From Planktothricoides sp. SR001 (GTDB lineage Bacteria > Cyanobacteriota > Cyanobacteriia > Cyanobacteriales > Laspinemataceae), in assembly GCF_001276715.1 (NCBI RefSeq), contig NZ_LIUQ01000003.1, positions 106,334-170,333 on the forward strand: a DNA stretch of 64,000 nucleotides, read 5' to 3'. This document shows positions 44,900 to 55,099 of this stretch, piece after piece. A program made the position numbers and the translations under genes. A model generated the notes under the pieces. That model searched no databases. It saw only the letters and a list, made by a program, of their open reading frames with translations, and was not told the origin of the DNA. The number at the start of each line of letters is the position of its first letter. Within the stretch, counting starts at the first letter, position 1.

Positions 44900-45889
44900 T
44901 CCCGATACCTCACCGGGACTTACACCGTTTACCCTTAGAGGCTTACCCTTAGAGGCATCGTTTCTCAAGTATTGGCAGGAATCTTGGCAGGAATCTTGGC
45001 AGAAAAATATCGCCATGACTCGTTTACCGAGGGCTGCTTTTGGCTGGAAAAATAGCCGGTAAAATAGCCGGTAAAATAGCCGGTAAAATAGCCGGTAAAA
45101 TAGCCGGTAAACTAATCAAATCACTCCGACTAATTTGCTCATAGTGGCTTATGCTGCCCATAGGGTCGAATTAACACCACTGCCATATTCCCAAACCGCA
45201 GCCACGGCGATTAAGTCAATTTGGGGAAAATCCGCGCATAAAGTTAGGAATTTGGTTAGTATTCATGCTACTAAAGCTAAGATTAAAGCTAAGATTAAAG
45301 CTAACATTAATAATCACCTGGTTCAAGGATAAAGTGAAGGCAACAATCTCGAAATATCTCAATCCCAAATATTTCACTTTAGCGGTGATGCTAGTTATAA
45401 CCAAGAAAAGCCCAACTTATCCGGCTTATTTCTAGCCAGATAAGTTAACGGCGGGATAAATCGCCAACTTATGCTTAAATTCCTATTCCCTTGCCTATAT
45501 CAATGCCTGCGAAACTGCCATGACCAAGATGACAGCTATGGAAACCGAATATGTAGGTTTAGCCAGTGCTTTTTTGCAGGCTGGAGTTTCTCAGGTGATT
45601 TCTTCTTTATGGCCAGTCAACGATGAAGCGGCTGGTTTATTGGCGATTAAATTTTATCAAGCTTATCTCGCGGTTGAACCGGCAGTTATTGCCTTAAACC
45701 AAGCAAAAACTTGGCTAAAGACGGCAAGGCAGACATTACTCAGGTTTATGAATAATTATTAAAAAATGCTACCCCCAGTGATGCGAGTATTTTAGAAAAA
45801 GCTAAGTCTAGAAGTGAGAAGGAAAATCCCGAATATATTCCTTTTAGGGATGCTTATTTTTGGGCTGGGGTGGTGATTTCCGGGCAATG
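44900..45889 (+). pseudogene. Degenerate CHAT-domain pseudogene
   Basis: Fragments of a CHAT protease domain can be read in shifting frames: IPHRDLHRLPLEA near 44905, LTPLPYSQTAATAI near 45155, then HFSGDASYN near 45378 (the catalytic His has become Asp), YINACETAM near 45500, FLQAGVSQVISSLWPVNDE near 45575 and FRDAYFWAGVVISGQ ending at 45889. At least two in-frame stops and several frameshifts separate them. Tandem 12-bp repeats interrupt the 5' part. The CHAT relative at 23675-27748 is intact but from a different subgroup. Confidence 0.8.
45051..45112. repeat. 12-bp tandem repeat AATAGCCGGTAA, five copies
   Basis: Five exact copies lie inside the CHAT pseudogene and read as Ala-Gly-Lys-Ile repeats in one frame. 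Shorter duplications (GGCAGGAATCTT, TTACCCTTAGAGGC) lie just before it, pointing to replication slippage in a dead gene. Confidence 0.85.
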
Positions 45890-45899
45890 ATAACTTGTC

Positions 45900-46040
45900 T
45901 ATGTTTCCCTCTGTGTCTTTGTGGTAAAAAAATAATCACCACAGAGACACAGAGAAACACAGAGAAACACAGAGAATAGAGGAAAGCAATATAAAATAGG
46001 CAATATAGGCAATATAGGCAATATAGGCAATACATATAAA
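45900..46040. repeat. CACAGAGAAACA repeats and GCAATATAG tandem array
   Basis: Inverted copies of the CCTCTGTGTCTTTGTGGT family surround 45930. They are followed by ACACAGAGAAACACAGAGAA and four copies of GGCAATATA (about 45997-46034), immediately upstream of the UPF0175 gene. Confidence 0.8.
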
Positions 46041-46044
46041 ATAG

Positions 46045-46335
46045 ATGAGGAAAGCAGTGCAAATCACTTTAGAAATTTCTGATGAGGCGATCGCCCAAGC
46101 AAGTCAATTAAGTGATGCTGACTGGTTCAGAGAAATTGCGATCGCGCAGCGTCTCGGAACGAGAATCGCGCTATTTCAAAAAGAACTGATTACCCTAGGT
46201 CGAGGCAGCAAAATTGCTAGAATGCATCCCATTGAATTCCAGCAGCTTTTAGCGAGTCGAGGCATTTGTATTCATTATGATATGGAAGAATTTGAAGAAG
46301 ATATTCAGCATTTGCGCGATCGAGGTTGGCTATGA
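46045..46335 (+). CDS. UPF0175 family putative antitoxin
   Basis: A 96-residue member of UPF0175, small DNA-binding-like proteins usually paired with DUF3368 PIN-type toxins. It has ITLEISDEAI at the N-terminus, LITLGRGSKIARM with the helix-turn-helix-like segment, and EFQQLLASRGICIHYDMEEFEEDIQHLRDRGW at the end, the diagnostic pattern (I quote only its parts EFQQLLASRG and DMEEF). Its TGA overlaps an ATG (ATGA), where the toxin would start, but the toxin gene is missing. Confidence 0.8.
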   Translation: MRKAVQITLEISDEAIAQASQLSDADWFREIAIAQRLGTRIALFQKELITLGRGSKIARMHPIEFQQLLASRGICIHYDMEEFEEDIQHLRDRGWL

Positions 46336-46505
46336 TTGTCTTTGTGTTGCTTTGTGTCTTTGTGGTGATTATTTTTGAACCACAGAGACACAGAGAAACA
46401 CTAGGAATACGGCATAGCCTTGTCTCTGTGTTTCTTTGTGTCTTTGTGGTAAAAATAATCACCACTTTGGTTGGGCTTACGTGGTGGCGATTAAATCGCA
46501 AATAA
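46332..46505 (+). pseudogene. Vestige of a toxin ORF replaced by dispersed repeats
   Basis: The ATG overlapping the UPF0175 stop opens MIV, as DUF3368 toxins commonly begin, but the frame then reads straight through TTTGTGTCTTTGTGGTGATT-type repeats in both orientations and stops after 57 codons. No PIN-like motif remains. The toxin appears to have been lost by repeat insertion or recombination. Confidence 0.4.
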
Positions 46506-46579
46506 AAATAAGAAAACGAAGTTTTTTAGTTATATTATAAGTTATATTAACTATAACTATTAACCATAAAAAATTAACC

Positions 46580-46612
46580 ATAAAAAAACCCGGTTATTTG
46601 ACTAACCGGGTT
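46580..46612 (-). terminator. Rho-independent terminator of acs
   Basis: A 10-bp perfect stem (46587-46596 with 46603-46612, AACCCGGTTA type) with a six-base loop. On the minus strand it is followed by T7. It lies 46 bases after the acs stop. Confidence 0.85.
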
Positions 46613-46657
46613 GATTTAAGACATCTATTTAATTATCGGTTGCTGAACTTATGCCAC

Positions 46658-48628
46658 TTATGCTTCACTGCGTAATTTATCCAGAACGCCACGGTCTTCC
46701 AGGGTAGAAGTATCCCCAGCGACTTCTTGACCGGCGGCCAAATTCCGTAATAAGCGCCGCATAATTTTCCCAGAACGAGTCTTGGGCAAAGCGTCACAGA
46801 ATTTAATTTCCGACGGACGGGCGAGGGCGCCGATTTCATTCACCACATGGTCTTTGAGTTCTTTTTCCAACTCCTCGCTGGGGTCGTAGCTGCCTTCCAG
46901 GGTGACAAAGGCGACAATTTCTTCTCCTTTGATATCGCTGGGTTTGCCGACTACTGCGGCTTCGGCAACGGATTCGTGAGACACTAGGGCCGATTCGATT
47001 TCCATTGTGCCCAAACGGTGTCCGGCAACACTAATTACATCGTCTACGCGACCCATGACCCAGAAGTAACTATCGGGGTCTTGACGGGCACCATCTCCGG
47101 CAAAGTAAACGGATTGGCCATCGATGGGGGCGATTGGATCCCAGTAGGTACTGCGGAAGCGTTCCGGGTTGCCGTAAACATTACGAATCATGCTGGGCCA
47201 AGGATGCTTGATGACTAAATAGCCGCCTTGGTTGGCACCCACGGAATTGCCGTCTAAATCCACCACGTCAGCGATAATGCCGGGGAAGGGCAGGGTGGCT
47301 GAACCGGGTTTTGTGGGAGTGGCGCCGGGTAAGGGGGTAATCATAATCCCGCCAGTTTCGGTTTGCCACCAGGTATCCACGATCGCACATTTTTCGCCGC
47401 CAATCACCCGGTGATACCACATCCAAGCGGCTGGGTTAATCGGTTCGCCGACGGTGCCGAGTAACCGTAAAGAGGATAAGTCTCGAGCTTTGGGCAGGTG
47501 TTCGCCCATTTTCATAAATAGCCGAATGGCGGTGGGGGCGGTGTAGAAAATGGTGACGCGATATTTTTGCACCACATCCCAAAAACAACCGGGGTTGGAA
47601 GGACGCGGCGCCCCTTCATACATGAGGGTTGTCGCCCCGTTGGACAATGGGCCATAGACAATATAGCTATGTCCGGTAATCCAGCCTACGTCAGCGGTAC
47701 ACCAGTAAATATCGTTTTCTTGCAGGTCAAAGATCCACTTGGTGGTGATATGGGTATAGAGGTTGTAACCGCCCGTGGTATGGACGACCCCTTTGGGTTT
47801 GCCCGTTGTCCCGGAGGTGTAGAGAATGAAGAGCATATCTTCACTATCCATTGGTTCTGCGGGACAATCATCGCTAACCTGGGTTTTCAGTTCATGCCAC
47901 CAATGGTCGCGATCGCCTTCCATGTGGACTTCTTGCCCGGTGCGCTCCACCACCAGGACGTGCTTCAGGGTGGGGACGGCGTTATCAGCGATCGCCTTAT
48001 CCACTTGTTCTTTCAACGGCACAATCAGATCCTTGCGCCAGCCACCATCAGCAGTAATCACCAATTTTGCTTGGGCATCTTCCAGACGACTGTGCAAAGC
48101 TTCGGCGCTGAATCCGCCAAATACCACCGTATGAGGCGCCCCGATTCGCGCACAAGCTAACATGGCGATCGCCGCTTCGGGAATCATCGGCATATAAATG
48201 CCCACACGGTCGCCTTTGCCCACCCCCAAATGTTTCAGGGCATTAGCCATCAGGCAAACTTCCCGATGCAATTCGCGATAAGTAAAAGTGAGAGAATCTC
48301 CCGGTTCTCCTTCCCAAATCAACGCCGGTTTATCAGCCCGTCCATTAGTCAAATGGCGATCGAGACAATTGTAGGAAATATTCAACTTGCCACCCACAAA
48401 CCATTTGGCAAAAGGGGGCTGCCAGTCTAACACCTTGTCCCATTTTTCAAACCAGTGCAACTCTTTTTCTGCTAAATCAGCCCAAAATTTTTCTGGGTCA
48501 GCTTTGGCTTGGTCGTAAATCCGGTGATAGTCTTCCAGGCTTTTAATATGAGCGTTTTTTGAGAGTTCAACCGGGGGATGAAATAAACGCTCTTCGTGTA
48601 GAACCGATTCAATCGCTGTTTCAGTCAT
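46658..48628 (-). CDS. acs: Acetyl-CoA synthetase
   Basis: Activates acetate to acetyl-CoA through acetyl-AMP (AMP-forming ligase superfamily). The 656-residue protein has the core motif [19 protein letters not shown], the adenylate-binding [31 protein letters not shown] and the C-terminal [13 protein letters not shown], whose first Lys after GSG/RSG is the catalytic, acetylation-regulated lysine. Full normal length. It is monocistronic with a strong terminator; an 814-bp spacer separates it from the divergent HlyD gene. Confidence 0.98.
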   Translation of the reverse strand: MTETAIESVLHEERLFHPPVELSKNAHIKSLEDYHRIYDQAKADPEKFWADLAEKELHWFEKWDKVLDWQPPFAKWFVGGKLNISYNCLDRHLTNGRADKPALIWEGEPGDSLTFTYRELHREVCLMANALKHLGVGKGDRVGIYMPMIPEAAIAMLACARIGAPHTVVFGGFSAEALHSRLEDAQAKLVITADGGWRKDLIVPLKEQVDKAIADNAVPTLKHVLVVERTGQEVHMEGDRDHWWHELKTQVSDDCPAEPMDSEDMLFILYTSGTTGKPKGVVHTTGGYNLYTHITTKWIFDLQENDIYWCTADVGWITGHSYIVYGPLSNGATTLMYEGAPRPSNPGCFWDVVQKYRVTIFYTAPTAIRLFMKMGEHLPKARDLSSLRLLGTVGEPINPAAWMWYHRVIGGEKCAIVDTWWQTETGGIMITPLPGATPTKPGSATLPFPGIIADVVDLDGNSVGANQGGYLVIKHPWPSMIRNVYGNPERFRSTYWDPIAPIDGQSVYFAGDGARQDPDSYFWVMGRVDDVISVAGHRLGTMEIESALVSHESVAEAAVVGKPSDIKGEEIVAFVTLEGSYDPSEELEKELKDHVVNEIGALARPSEIKFCDALPKTRSGKIMRRLLRNLAAGQEVAGDTSTLEDRGVLDKLRSEA

Positions 48629-49442
48629 TTTGCTTTATTTAACTAACGTTAACTAACCTTTAAAAACTTAACAGATGGCTCAATTTTTTAATCAAAATCT
48701 TTAGCCAAGATTTTGATGACAATTTTCTCAGCTTATTTCTGAGCTTGTGGAGGCATCATCTATATCTATGAAGAAATTTTGACAAATCAGTGATATGCTG
48801 GCCTAGGTTTTGCGTTTTGCTTGATTTTTGCTCCTCCGTCCTGATTTCCGAGAAAATTTATTGTTCTATTATACTTAACTTGCTCAATTTTGTCGAGTAT
48901 TATGAATTTTTATTAATTTACAAATTAATTTACAAAACTTAATATTATCCCAGAAAACGAGCAGTTTTATGGGCAAAAATCCCCATCGGATCTTAGATAA
49001 ATTTAAATAAAATCTAAAATAGACCTCTGGCAAAATAACGAATCGATCCCTCCCAACCCATCTTAAAAGCGCCACTCGGCTTTTTATAATTTTGCATTTC
49101 TATTAGATAATTGGTGGATTATGGTAAAATAATGGTCGAGATTACCCAATTATTAAATATTTAAATGTTTAAAATGAATTCAGCGGTCAGTCCGGGCTTT
49201 TACCGCGAAAAGCCGATGAACATTGTCTTAACTTATTCTTATCATCAAATAAAATGATGCAAGAATCATCTTTAATTACCTGAATATTATCAGCATATAT
49301 TTGTACCTTATTGTATCTGATTAGCCTGAAAAAAATTAGATTAGCCAATAATTCTCACGCAAAAGAAAAAGACAAAATGTTAAAGATGTTAAAGATGTTA
49401 AAGATGTTAAATTTGAAGAAATTGTGAAATCAGTGTAACTTC
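48629..49442. other. Long AT-rich spacer between acs and the HlyD-type gene
   Basis: I see no gene of normal size in these 814 bases. It contains a GGCTTTT/AAAAGCC hairpin near 49195-49215 within a 27-codon frame (49174-49257) that I do not trust, and a 9-bp tandem repeat TTAAAGATG (about 49378-49412) shortly before the HlyD start. Promoters for both divergent genes must lie here. Confidence 0.5.
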
Positions 49443-51203
49443 ATGGATACTCGTCATTCTTACCTGGCCACAGAGATAACCAACCCGGAGGGAGAGGCGA
49501 TCGCCGAATCCGAACTGCCTGACATTTCGCCATCGGCAGAGAATTCCTCATCACCTGCATCCAATAAAAAGCCTCGGTCTTCGAGAAAAAAATCCCCCAA
49601 GTCACCCTTAAAGGGGATGATTCTAGGAATCATACTGTTGACTGGTGCAGGGGCAGGCGGATGGTATTGGTGGCCGACTCTGACTCAGACTACCCAACCG
49701 GCGCAAGGTCAAGGGGGTGGCGCCCGGGCTATTTCCGTCAGAATTGCCTCAGTAGAATTAACCACTTTGGAAGAAAGCAGTGAAATTGTGGGGAATTTGG
49801 CAGCGGAAGAGGCGGTGAGTATCCAGTCCGAGGTGGATGGTCGGCTGATCGAGATTTATGTCAGACCGGGCGATCGCGTTTCTCCAGGGATGACGATCGC
49901 CCGTTTGGACAGTCGAGAAGCAGAAATTCAGCTACGACAAGGGCAAGCCAACTTAATTAGCGCCCAAGCCCGGTTAGCCGAATTACAAGCAGGCCCGCGC
50001 ATTGAAGAAATTGCCCAAGCCAGGGCGCGTTTGAGTCAATCGACAGCGCGGTTGGCGGAGTTGGAAGCGGGCAACCGTGCGGAAGACATTGCCCAAGCCA
50101 GGGCGCGATTAAAGCAAGCGGAAACCAGACTTCAAGCCTTGAGTGGTGGGGGCAGCCGAAGTCAAGAAATTGCTCAAGCGGAAGCCCAAATTGCTGATGC
50201 AGCAGCGCGGCTGGATCTGAGCGCCCAACGAGTCAGACGTAATGAGGAGTTACTCAATGAAGGTGCCATTTCCCGCGATCGCTTTGATGAAGTGGTGGCC
50301 GAAAACCGTCGCGCCGAAGCTGCCCTGGAAGAAGCCAAACAACGCTTAGAAGAACTCAAAGAAAGTAAAAGGGAAGACCGCCAAGCGGCGGAAGCGGCGG
50401 TAGTTGAAGCCACCCAAGCCTTAGCCAGAGAGGAACGAGGGCCACGGGTTGAAACCATTGCCGCCGCCGAAGCGGAAGTGGAAGAACGATTGCAAGAGCT
50501 CAGACGATTAGAAAATGGCACTCGTCCTGAAGAAATTGCCGCCGCCGAAGCGGAAGTAGCCCAAGTACAAGCCCAAAATAGAGCCTTAGAAGTGGCGATC
50601 GAAGATACGCGAGTGATTGCCCCATTTTCTGGGATAGTTGGGGATGTGCCGGTGAAAATTGGCGACTATTTAAACCGGGGCAGTGTTCTGACTACTTTAA
50701 CCCAAAATGATACTTTAGATTTGCGGATACTTATTTCCATCGATCGCTTATCTGAATTGCGTTTAGGAATGCCCGTGGAGATTTACAATAGTAACAATGA
50801 ATCTTTGGCCCAAGGGCGGATTAGTTTTATTTCTCCTCAAGTGAATGCTGATTCGCAAACGGTGTTAGTAAAAGCAACGTTTGATAATTCTAAGGGTCAG
50901 TTGCTTGATGGCCAATTTGTCCGGGCTAAAATTATTTGGATCCGTCGTCCTGGCGCGATCGTTGTCCCGGCTACCGCTGTGGTTTTCCAAGGAGAAGAAC
51001 GGTTTATGTATGTGGTGGAACAGTCACCCCCCAATGCTGAAGGAGAAGAACCACAAATGAAGGCGAAAAAACAGCCGGTGAAATTGGGATTTGTAGAAGG
51101 CGATCGCATTGAAATTCTGGAGGGATTAGAACCGGGAGATCAAATTATTACCTCTGGTTTACAAAGACTCTCTGATGGGGCAACAATTCGAGTCATGCGT
51201 TAG
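49443..51203 (+). CDS. HlyD/RND-type membrane fusion protein
   Basis: A 586-residue periplasmic adaptor of a tripartite efflux system. It has a polar N-terminal tail, one membrane anchor at about 57-77 (LKGMILGIILLTGAGAGGW), a biotinyl-lipoyl-like half (GRLIEIYVRPGDRV and later IAPFSGIVGDVPVKIGDYL), a very long helical hairpin (about 165-400) with repeats EIAQARARL/DIAQARARL/EEIAAAEAEV, and the beta-barrel region (VLVKATFDN, DGQFVRAKI) to the end. The hairpin is longer than in typical RND adaptors. No RND pump or outer membrane channel follows within the window; the next locus is a pseudogene. Confidence 0.9.
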   Translation: MDTRHSYLATEITNPEGEAIAESELPDISPSAENSSSPASNKKPRSSRKKSPKSPLKGMILGIILLTGAGAGGWYWWPTLTQTTQPAQGQGGGARAISVRIASVELTTLEESSEIVGNLAAEEAVSIQSEVDGRLIEIYVRPGDRVSPGMTIARLDSREAEIQLRQGQANLISAQARLAELQAGPRIEEIAQARARLSQSTARLAELEAGNRAEDIAQARARLKQAETRLQALSGGGSRSQEIAQAEAQIADAAARLDLSAQRVRRNEELLNEGAISRDRFDEVVAENRRAEAALEEAKQRLEELKESKREDRQAAEAAVVEATQALAREERGPRVETIAAAEAEVEERLQELRRLENGTRPEEIAAAEAEVAQVQAQNRALEVAIEDTRVIAPFSGIVGDVPVKIGDYLNRGSVLTTLTQNDTLDLRILISIDRLSELRLGMPVEIYNSNNESLAQGRISFISPQVNADSQTVLVKATFDNSKGQLLDGQFVRAKIIWIRRPGAIVVPATAVVFQGEERFMYVVEQSPPNAEGEEPQMKAKKQPVKLGFVEGDRIEILEGLEPGDQIITSGLQRLSDGATIRVMR

Positions 51204-51204
51204 C

Positions 51205-51370
51205 TCGATTTGAAGTTAAACTACAGGCAGTGAAAGAGTGCTTAATCGAGTTAGACACCGATAGGGCACAGACTTTGCTGCCCGAAATCAGCCAGAGTCT
51301 AGAAAACCAGACAAATCTTAGGAACGGGCTCTCACCAGAGGAAACAAAAATAACGATATGTCCGCAGTGA
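51205..51370 (+). pseudogene. Coding remnant between HlyD and the response regulator
   Basis: An open frame of about 55 codons (FEVKLQAVKECLIELDTDRA and on to PEETKITICPQ) runs from within the HlyD 3' end to a stop overlapping the start of the response regulator. It has no start codon of its own and looks like the tail of a lost upstream gene, perhaps a sensor protein. Confidence 0.35.
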
Positions 51371-52183
51371 CAGATTCTCAACCAATTAAACCGAAAATTT
51401 TGATTGTCGATGATAGTCCAGATAACTTACAAGTGCTGATGCAGCTTTTGAAGGAGGACTATGCGATCGTCGCCGCGACCACCGGGGAAAAGACTCTGCA
51501 ACTGGCAAAGAGAGTCCCTGTGTCAGATTTGATTCTCCTGGATGTAATGATGCCTGAAATAGACGGTATTTCGGTTTGTCGCCAAATTAAAGCTATGTCA
51601 AAATGGCAAGCTATTCCCATTATTATGGTGACAGCATTAGACTCAAAAGCAGACCTAGCCCGTTGCTTGAATGCCGGAGCCGACGATTTTATTAGTAAAC
51701 CCATCAATGCCCTAGAATTGCGATCTTTCACTCCATATTGCGGATTAAGCAACAGTATAACGAACTGCAAACCTTGCTCAAATTGCGGGAAGATATGGTG
51801 CAAATGCTGATTCACGATTTACGCAATTCCCTGACTGGTATGTTCCTGAATTTGGAACTCCTCAGAAGTGAAGATTATCCCAAAGAAAAACGCCTATATA
51901 AAATAGATCAAATGTAAAGTGATAAAATACTAGAGGGATTAGTATATCGTTTATTACAAATTACTTTAATGGAATCTGGGAAAGGATCAAAGTAGATATT
52001 GGCGATTTAATCCAGTCTGCCGTGGTTAAATTTGAGGCGATCGCCACTGAAAGAAAACTGTTTATGATTACTCAATTACCAGAAACATCGCCAATAAAAA
52101 TATCTGTTAATCTCCCTCTGTTAGAGCGATTTATATATCGATTAACTCATCTCCAATACCATCAATTTTTATCCCATAAATAG
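51358..52183 (+). pseudogene. Frameshifted response regulator-histidine kinase
   Basis: An intact receiver domain opens the frame: LIVDDSPDN acidic pair, LLDVMMP phosphoacceptor Asp, MVTAL, and SKPIN with the conserved Lys. Near 51725 the frame breaks; a different frame continues with LREDMVQMLIHDLRNSLTGM, a HisKA phosphoacceptor box, until a stop at about 51917. Another frame then continues DLIQSAVVKFEAIATERKL and LPLLERFIYRLTHL, the remains of an ATPase N box, and ends near 52183 with no G boxes. This was a hybrid receiver-HisKA protein that has decayed; if transcribed, only the receiver (about 120 residues) would be made properly. Confidence 0.8.
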
Positions 52184-52774
52184 CAAAGCAATTTAGCAAA
52201 TAATTAATTTTGAAAAAATTAATTATAACAATAAAAAATACAGGTAATTTAATCCATTAAATTTGTGTATATTAATCAATTAAAAATAAAAAAATATAAA
52301 ACAATAATTTTATTACAAAATCCTGAACATATTAAAAATATAACAAATATTAAAAAACAAGAAATGCTTTAAATTAAACTAAAATATTTCTCAGCAAAAA
52401 AACAAACGAGCAGCGTTTTTTTTTGCAAATTTTATTCACCTGAATAAGGATGTTTAATAATTCATATTTTTGGTTTTTTGCTCAGAAAATAAACCGAGTG
52501 GCTGTGGTGGCGATCGCCACTAACTGTGGCACTAACTGTGGCATTGAGCAAATCAAACCGGACTCTCGTCCGGTTTCTCGGTCGCTTAGGCGATCGCCAC
52601 CACCAACCTTTACCTGAGAAAAAAACTGGGTTTCTTCAGACAACAGTTAACTGTGGCATTGAGAAAAGCAAACTGGTTTCTTCTGTCCCTGTGGCTTTCT
52701 CATTCTACTTTGGTAGAATAGATCGATGCTTAGTCACTGGCTAAAATAGGGCTGGCGAATTCTAAGTAAAAACC
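52184..52774. other. AT-rich spacer before the injection-system genes
   Basis: No gene is visible. The first 250 bases are nearly pure A/T. Later a GGCACTAACTGTGGCATTGAG repeat occurs (about 52517, 52532 and 52652) together with AAACCGGACTCTCGTCCGGTTT, a hairpin at about 52555-52576. The promoter of the injection-system operon probably lies here. Confidence 0.5.
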
Positions 52775-54904
52775 ATGTCTCCAGTACGTTATATAGCTGA
52801 ACCTATTTTAAAAATTGGTGGCAGCAAAGCCTCCGAAAGTTTAATGCAAGATTTGATGGAAATTTCCGTGGAAGAAAGTTTGCATCAACCGGGAATGTTT
52901 ACCCTAATGATTAACAATGATTACTTTCCCGGCAGTGGGGAACCGTGGAAACATGAAAGTCTGTTTTCCATTGGCAAAAAAATCGAAGTCAGTTTTAAAT
53001 CCAGTACCACAGAAGCCTCTGAGTTTTCCACCGAAAACACGGAAAAAGTGATCGAAGGGGAAATTACCGCGATCGAAAGTAATTTTACAGAAAATGCTGA
53101 AGCAACGATGATTATTCGGGGCTATGATGTGGCGCATCGATTGCATCGGGGAAGACATAATCGCTCATTTCAGGATATGACTGATGACGCGATTGTCAAT
53201 AAAATTATTGGCGAAGCGGGCATCTCTGCGGGGACTGTAGATAGTACCAGTCCTTCTCATAAATATGTGTTTCAACAAAATCAAACCAATATGGAATTTT
53301 TGCGGGAAAGGGCAGCCCGCAATGGCTATGAATTATTTGTCCAAGATGGCAAATTAAACTTTAGAAAACCTAAAGCAGATGATACTTTAAGCTTAAAATG
53401 GTTAGAAGATATTCATAGTTTTCGGGTGCGTGTCACCAGTAGTGAACAAATTAGTTCGGTCGAAGTACGCGGCTGGGATTATAAAGAGAAAAAAGCCTTC
53501 GTTTCTAAGGCCAGTTCTGCCAATGTCGTCACCGAAACTGATTTTGGCAAAGGATCAAAAACCAGTTCATCTTTTAGCGGCAAACCTTCTTCCCCCAAAG
53601 TGATTGTCGTGGATAAACCTTTTTTTGTGGCCAAAGAAGGAGATGTGATGGCCCAAGCCCTTTGTAATGAGTTAGGGGGAGAATTTGTCCAAGCAGATGC
53701 TACAGGGGAAGGGAATCCGAAAATCCGTCCTGGACGAGTGGTGAAACTGGCAGATATGGGTAAGTATAGTGGCAAATATTATGTAACAGAAACTCATCAC
53801 CATTATACCGATGGCATTTATACCACAGAGTTTACGGTGCGGGGTTTGCGTGGGGGCGATTTACTGACTACAGTGATGCCAGAACAGCGTCTCGATCCCG
53901 GGCAAACTTTACTGGTAGGAGTGGTGAGTAATAATAAAGATCCGGAAGGTTGGAGCCGAGTGAGAGTGAAATTTCCTACTTTAACCGAAGAACATGAAAG
54001 TAACTGGGCGCGGGTGGTGAGTATTGGGGCTGGACCTAATCGTGGCTTTGATTGTTTACCAGAAATTAATGATGAGGTTTTGGTGGGTTTTGAACATGGG
54101 GATATTCATCGTCCTTATGTGATTGGCGGTGTGTGGAATGGCAAAGAAAAAACTAAAGATCCGGTAGATAATAGTGTTGTGGATGGTAAAGTGCGGCTGC
54201 GAACTTTTACCACTCGCTTAGGACATAAGCTGCAATTTGTAGAAGAGGATAAAGATAGTAGTAAAAAAGGAATTTATCTAGAAACGGTAGATGGGCAAAA
54301 ACATCACCTGTATATGAACGATACGGATAAATTTGTCGAGGTTAAAACCAGTGGCAAACATTATATGTTGTTGGATGATAAGAATAAAAAAATCGAGGTG
54401 AAGACGAATGGGGGGCATACTTGTTTGATGGATGATTCCGGCAAAAAAATTAATGTCACTTCTACGGGAGATATGAATGTTAAAACCGGGACTTCCGGTA
54501 AAAGCAATAAACTTAATGTTGATGCGGGTGAAATTTATATTACCGGGATGACTAAGATTGTTTTGAAAGTCGGGCCGAGTACCATAGAAATGACGAATTC
54601 GGGGATTAAGATTAATAGCCCGAAAGTGGAAGTAACTGGGACTGGGGGAGTGGATATTAAGTCTCCGGCTAAGGTGGCAATTGAGGGAGTCGCCCAAGTG
54701 AATATCCAGTCAGCGGCACAGGTTGCGGTTAAGGCTGGGGCAGCAATGAATATTCAGGCCGGGGGTTCTTTGAGTATGCAGGCAGGAGGTACGGCAGGGC
54801 TGCAAGCGGGCGGTGCGTTGAATCTTCAGACTGGGGCGGCATTTCAGCTTATGGCTGGGGCGACTGCTGGTTTTACGGCACCGTTGATTCGGTTGAATTG
54901 TTAA
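52775..54904 (+). CDS. VgrG-like spike protein of a contractile injection system
   Basis: A 709-residue spike/hub protein. Residues 1-370 resemble the phage late-control D/gp27-like hub (SVEESLHQPGMFTL, RGYDVAHRLHRGRHNRSF, QNQTNMEFLRERAARNGYEL). A gp5-type OB-fold follows (about 385-465: VGVVSNNKDPEGWSRVRVKF, NWARVVSIGAGPNRGF, VLVGFEHGDIHRPYVIGGVWNG). The C-terminus (480-709) is a beta-helix of short repeats, ending AGATAGFTAPLIRLNC, as in VgrG and Afp8-type spikes. The context of PAAR, gp25 and baseplate J after it, without TssB/TssC/ClpV genes, fits an extracellular or thylakoid-anchored CIS rather than type VI secretion. First gene of the operon. Confidence 0.9.
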   Translation: MSPVRYIAEPILKIGGSKASESLMQDLMEISVEESLHQPGMFTLMINNDYFPGSGEPWKHESLFSIGKKIEVSFKSSTTEASEFSTENTEKVIEGEITAIESNFTENAEATMIIRGYDVAHRLHRGRHNRSFQDMTDDAIVNKIIGEAGISAGTVDSTSPSHKYVFQQNQTNMEFLRERAARNGYELFVQDGKLNFRKPKADDTLSLKWLEDIHSFRVRVTSSEQISSVEVRGWDYKEKKAFVSKASSANVVTETDFGKGSKTSSSFSGKPSSPKVIVVDKPFFVAKEGDVMAQALCNELGGEFVQADATGEGNPKIRPGRVVKLADMGKYSGKYYVTETHHHYTDGIYTTEFTVRGLRGGDLLTTVMPEQRLDPGQTLLVGVVSNNKDPEGWSRVRVKFPTLTEEHESNWARVVSIGAGPNRGFDCLPEINDEVLVGFEHGDIHRPYVIGGVWNGKEKTKDPVDNSVVDGKVRLRTFTTRLGHKLQFVEEDKDSSKKGIYLETVDGQKHHLYMNDTDKFVEVKTSGKHYMLLDDKNKKIEVKTNGGHTCLMDDSGKKINVTSTGDMNVKTGTSGKSNKLNVDAGEIYITGMTKIVLKVGPSTIEMTNSGIKINSPKVEVTGTGGVDIKSPAKVAIEGVAQVNIQSAAQVAVKAGAAMNIQAGGSLSMQAGGTAGLQAGGALNLQTGAAFQLMAGATAGFTAPLIRLNC

Positions 54905-54962
54905 TGTTGTTGGTTGTTGGTTGTTGGTTGTTGGTTGTTGGTTGTTGGTTGTTGGTTGTTTG
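54905..54962. repeat. Heptamer tandem repeat GTTGGTT, about eight copies
   Basis: Period-7 TTGGTTG units start right after the spike stop codon, followed by inverted AATAACCAATAACGAACAAC units to about 55005. No gene until the PAAR start. Confidence 0.85.
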
Positions 54963-55099
54963 GAGCGGACAACGAATAACCAATAACGAACAACGAACAA
55001 CAAGATCGACTAATGGCTAATGACTGGTTGGTTGGAGGTGAGGCAGACTGAAATAAAGATTTCTGAAGCGGCGAAAAGCTTTCGAGGAGGATTGGAGAG

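Noticed and set aside
47567-48160. A 197-residue plus-strand ORF inside acs
   Set aside because: It is antisense to a fully conserved acetyl-CoA synthetase and has no recognisable protein features.
49174-49257. 27-residue ORF with an internal hairpin in the acs-HlyD spacer
   Set aside because: There is no convincing ribosome site and no recognisable product.
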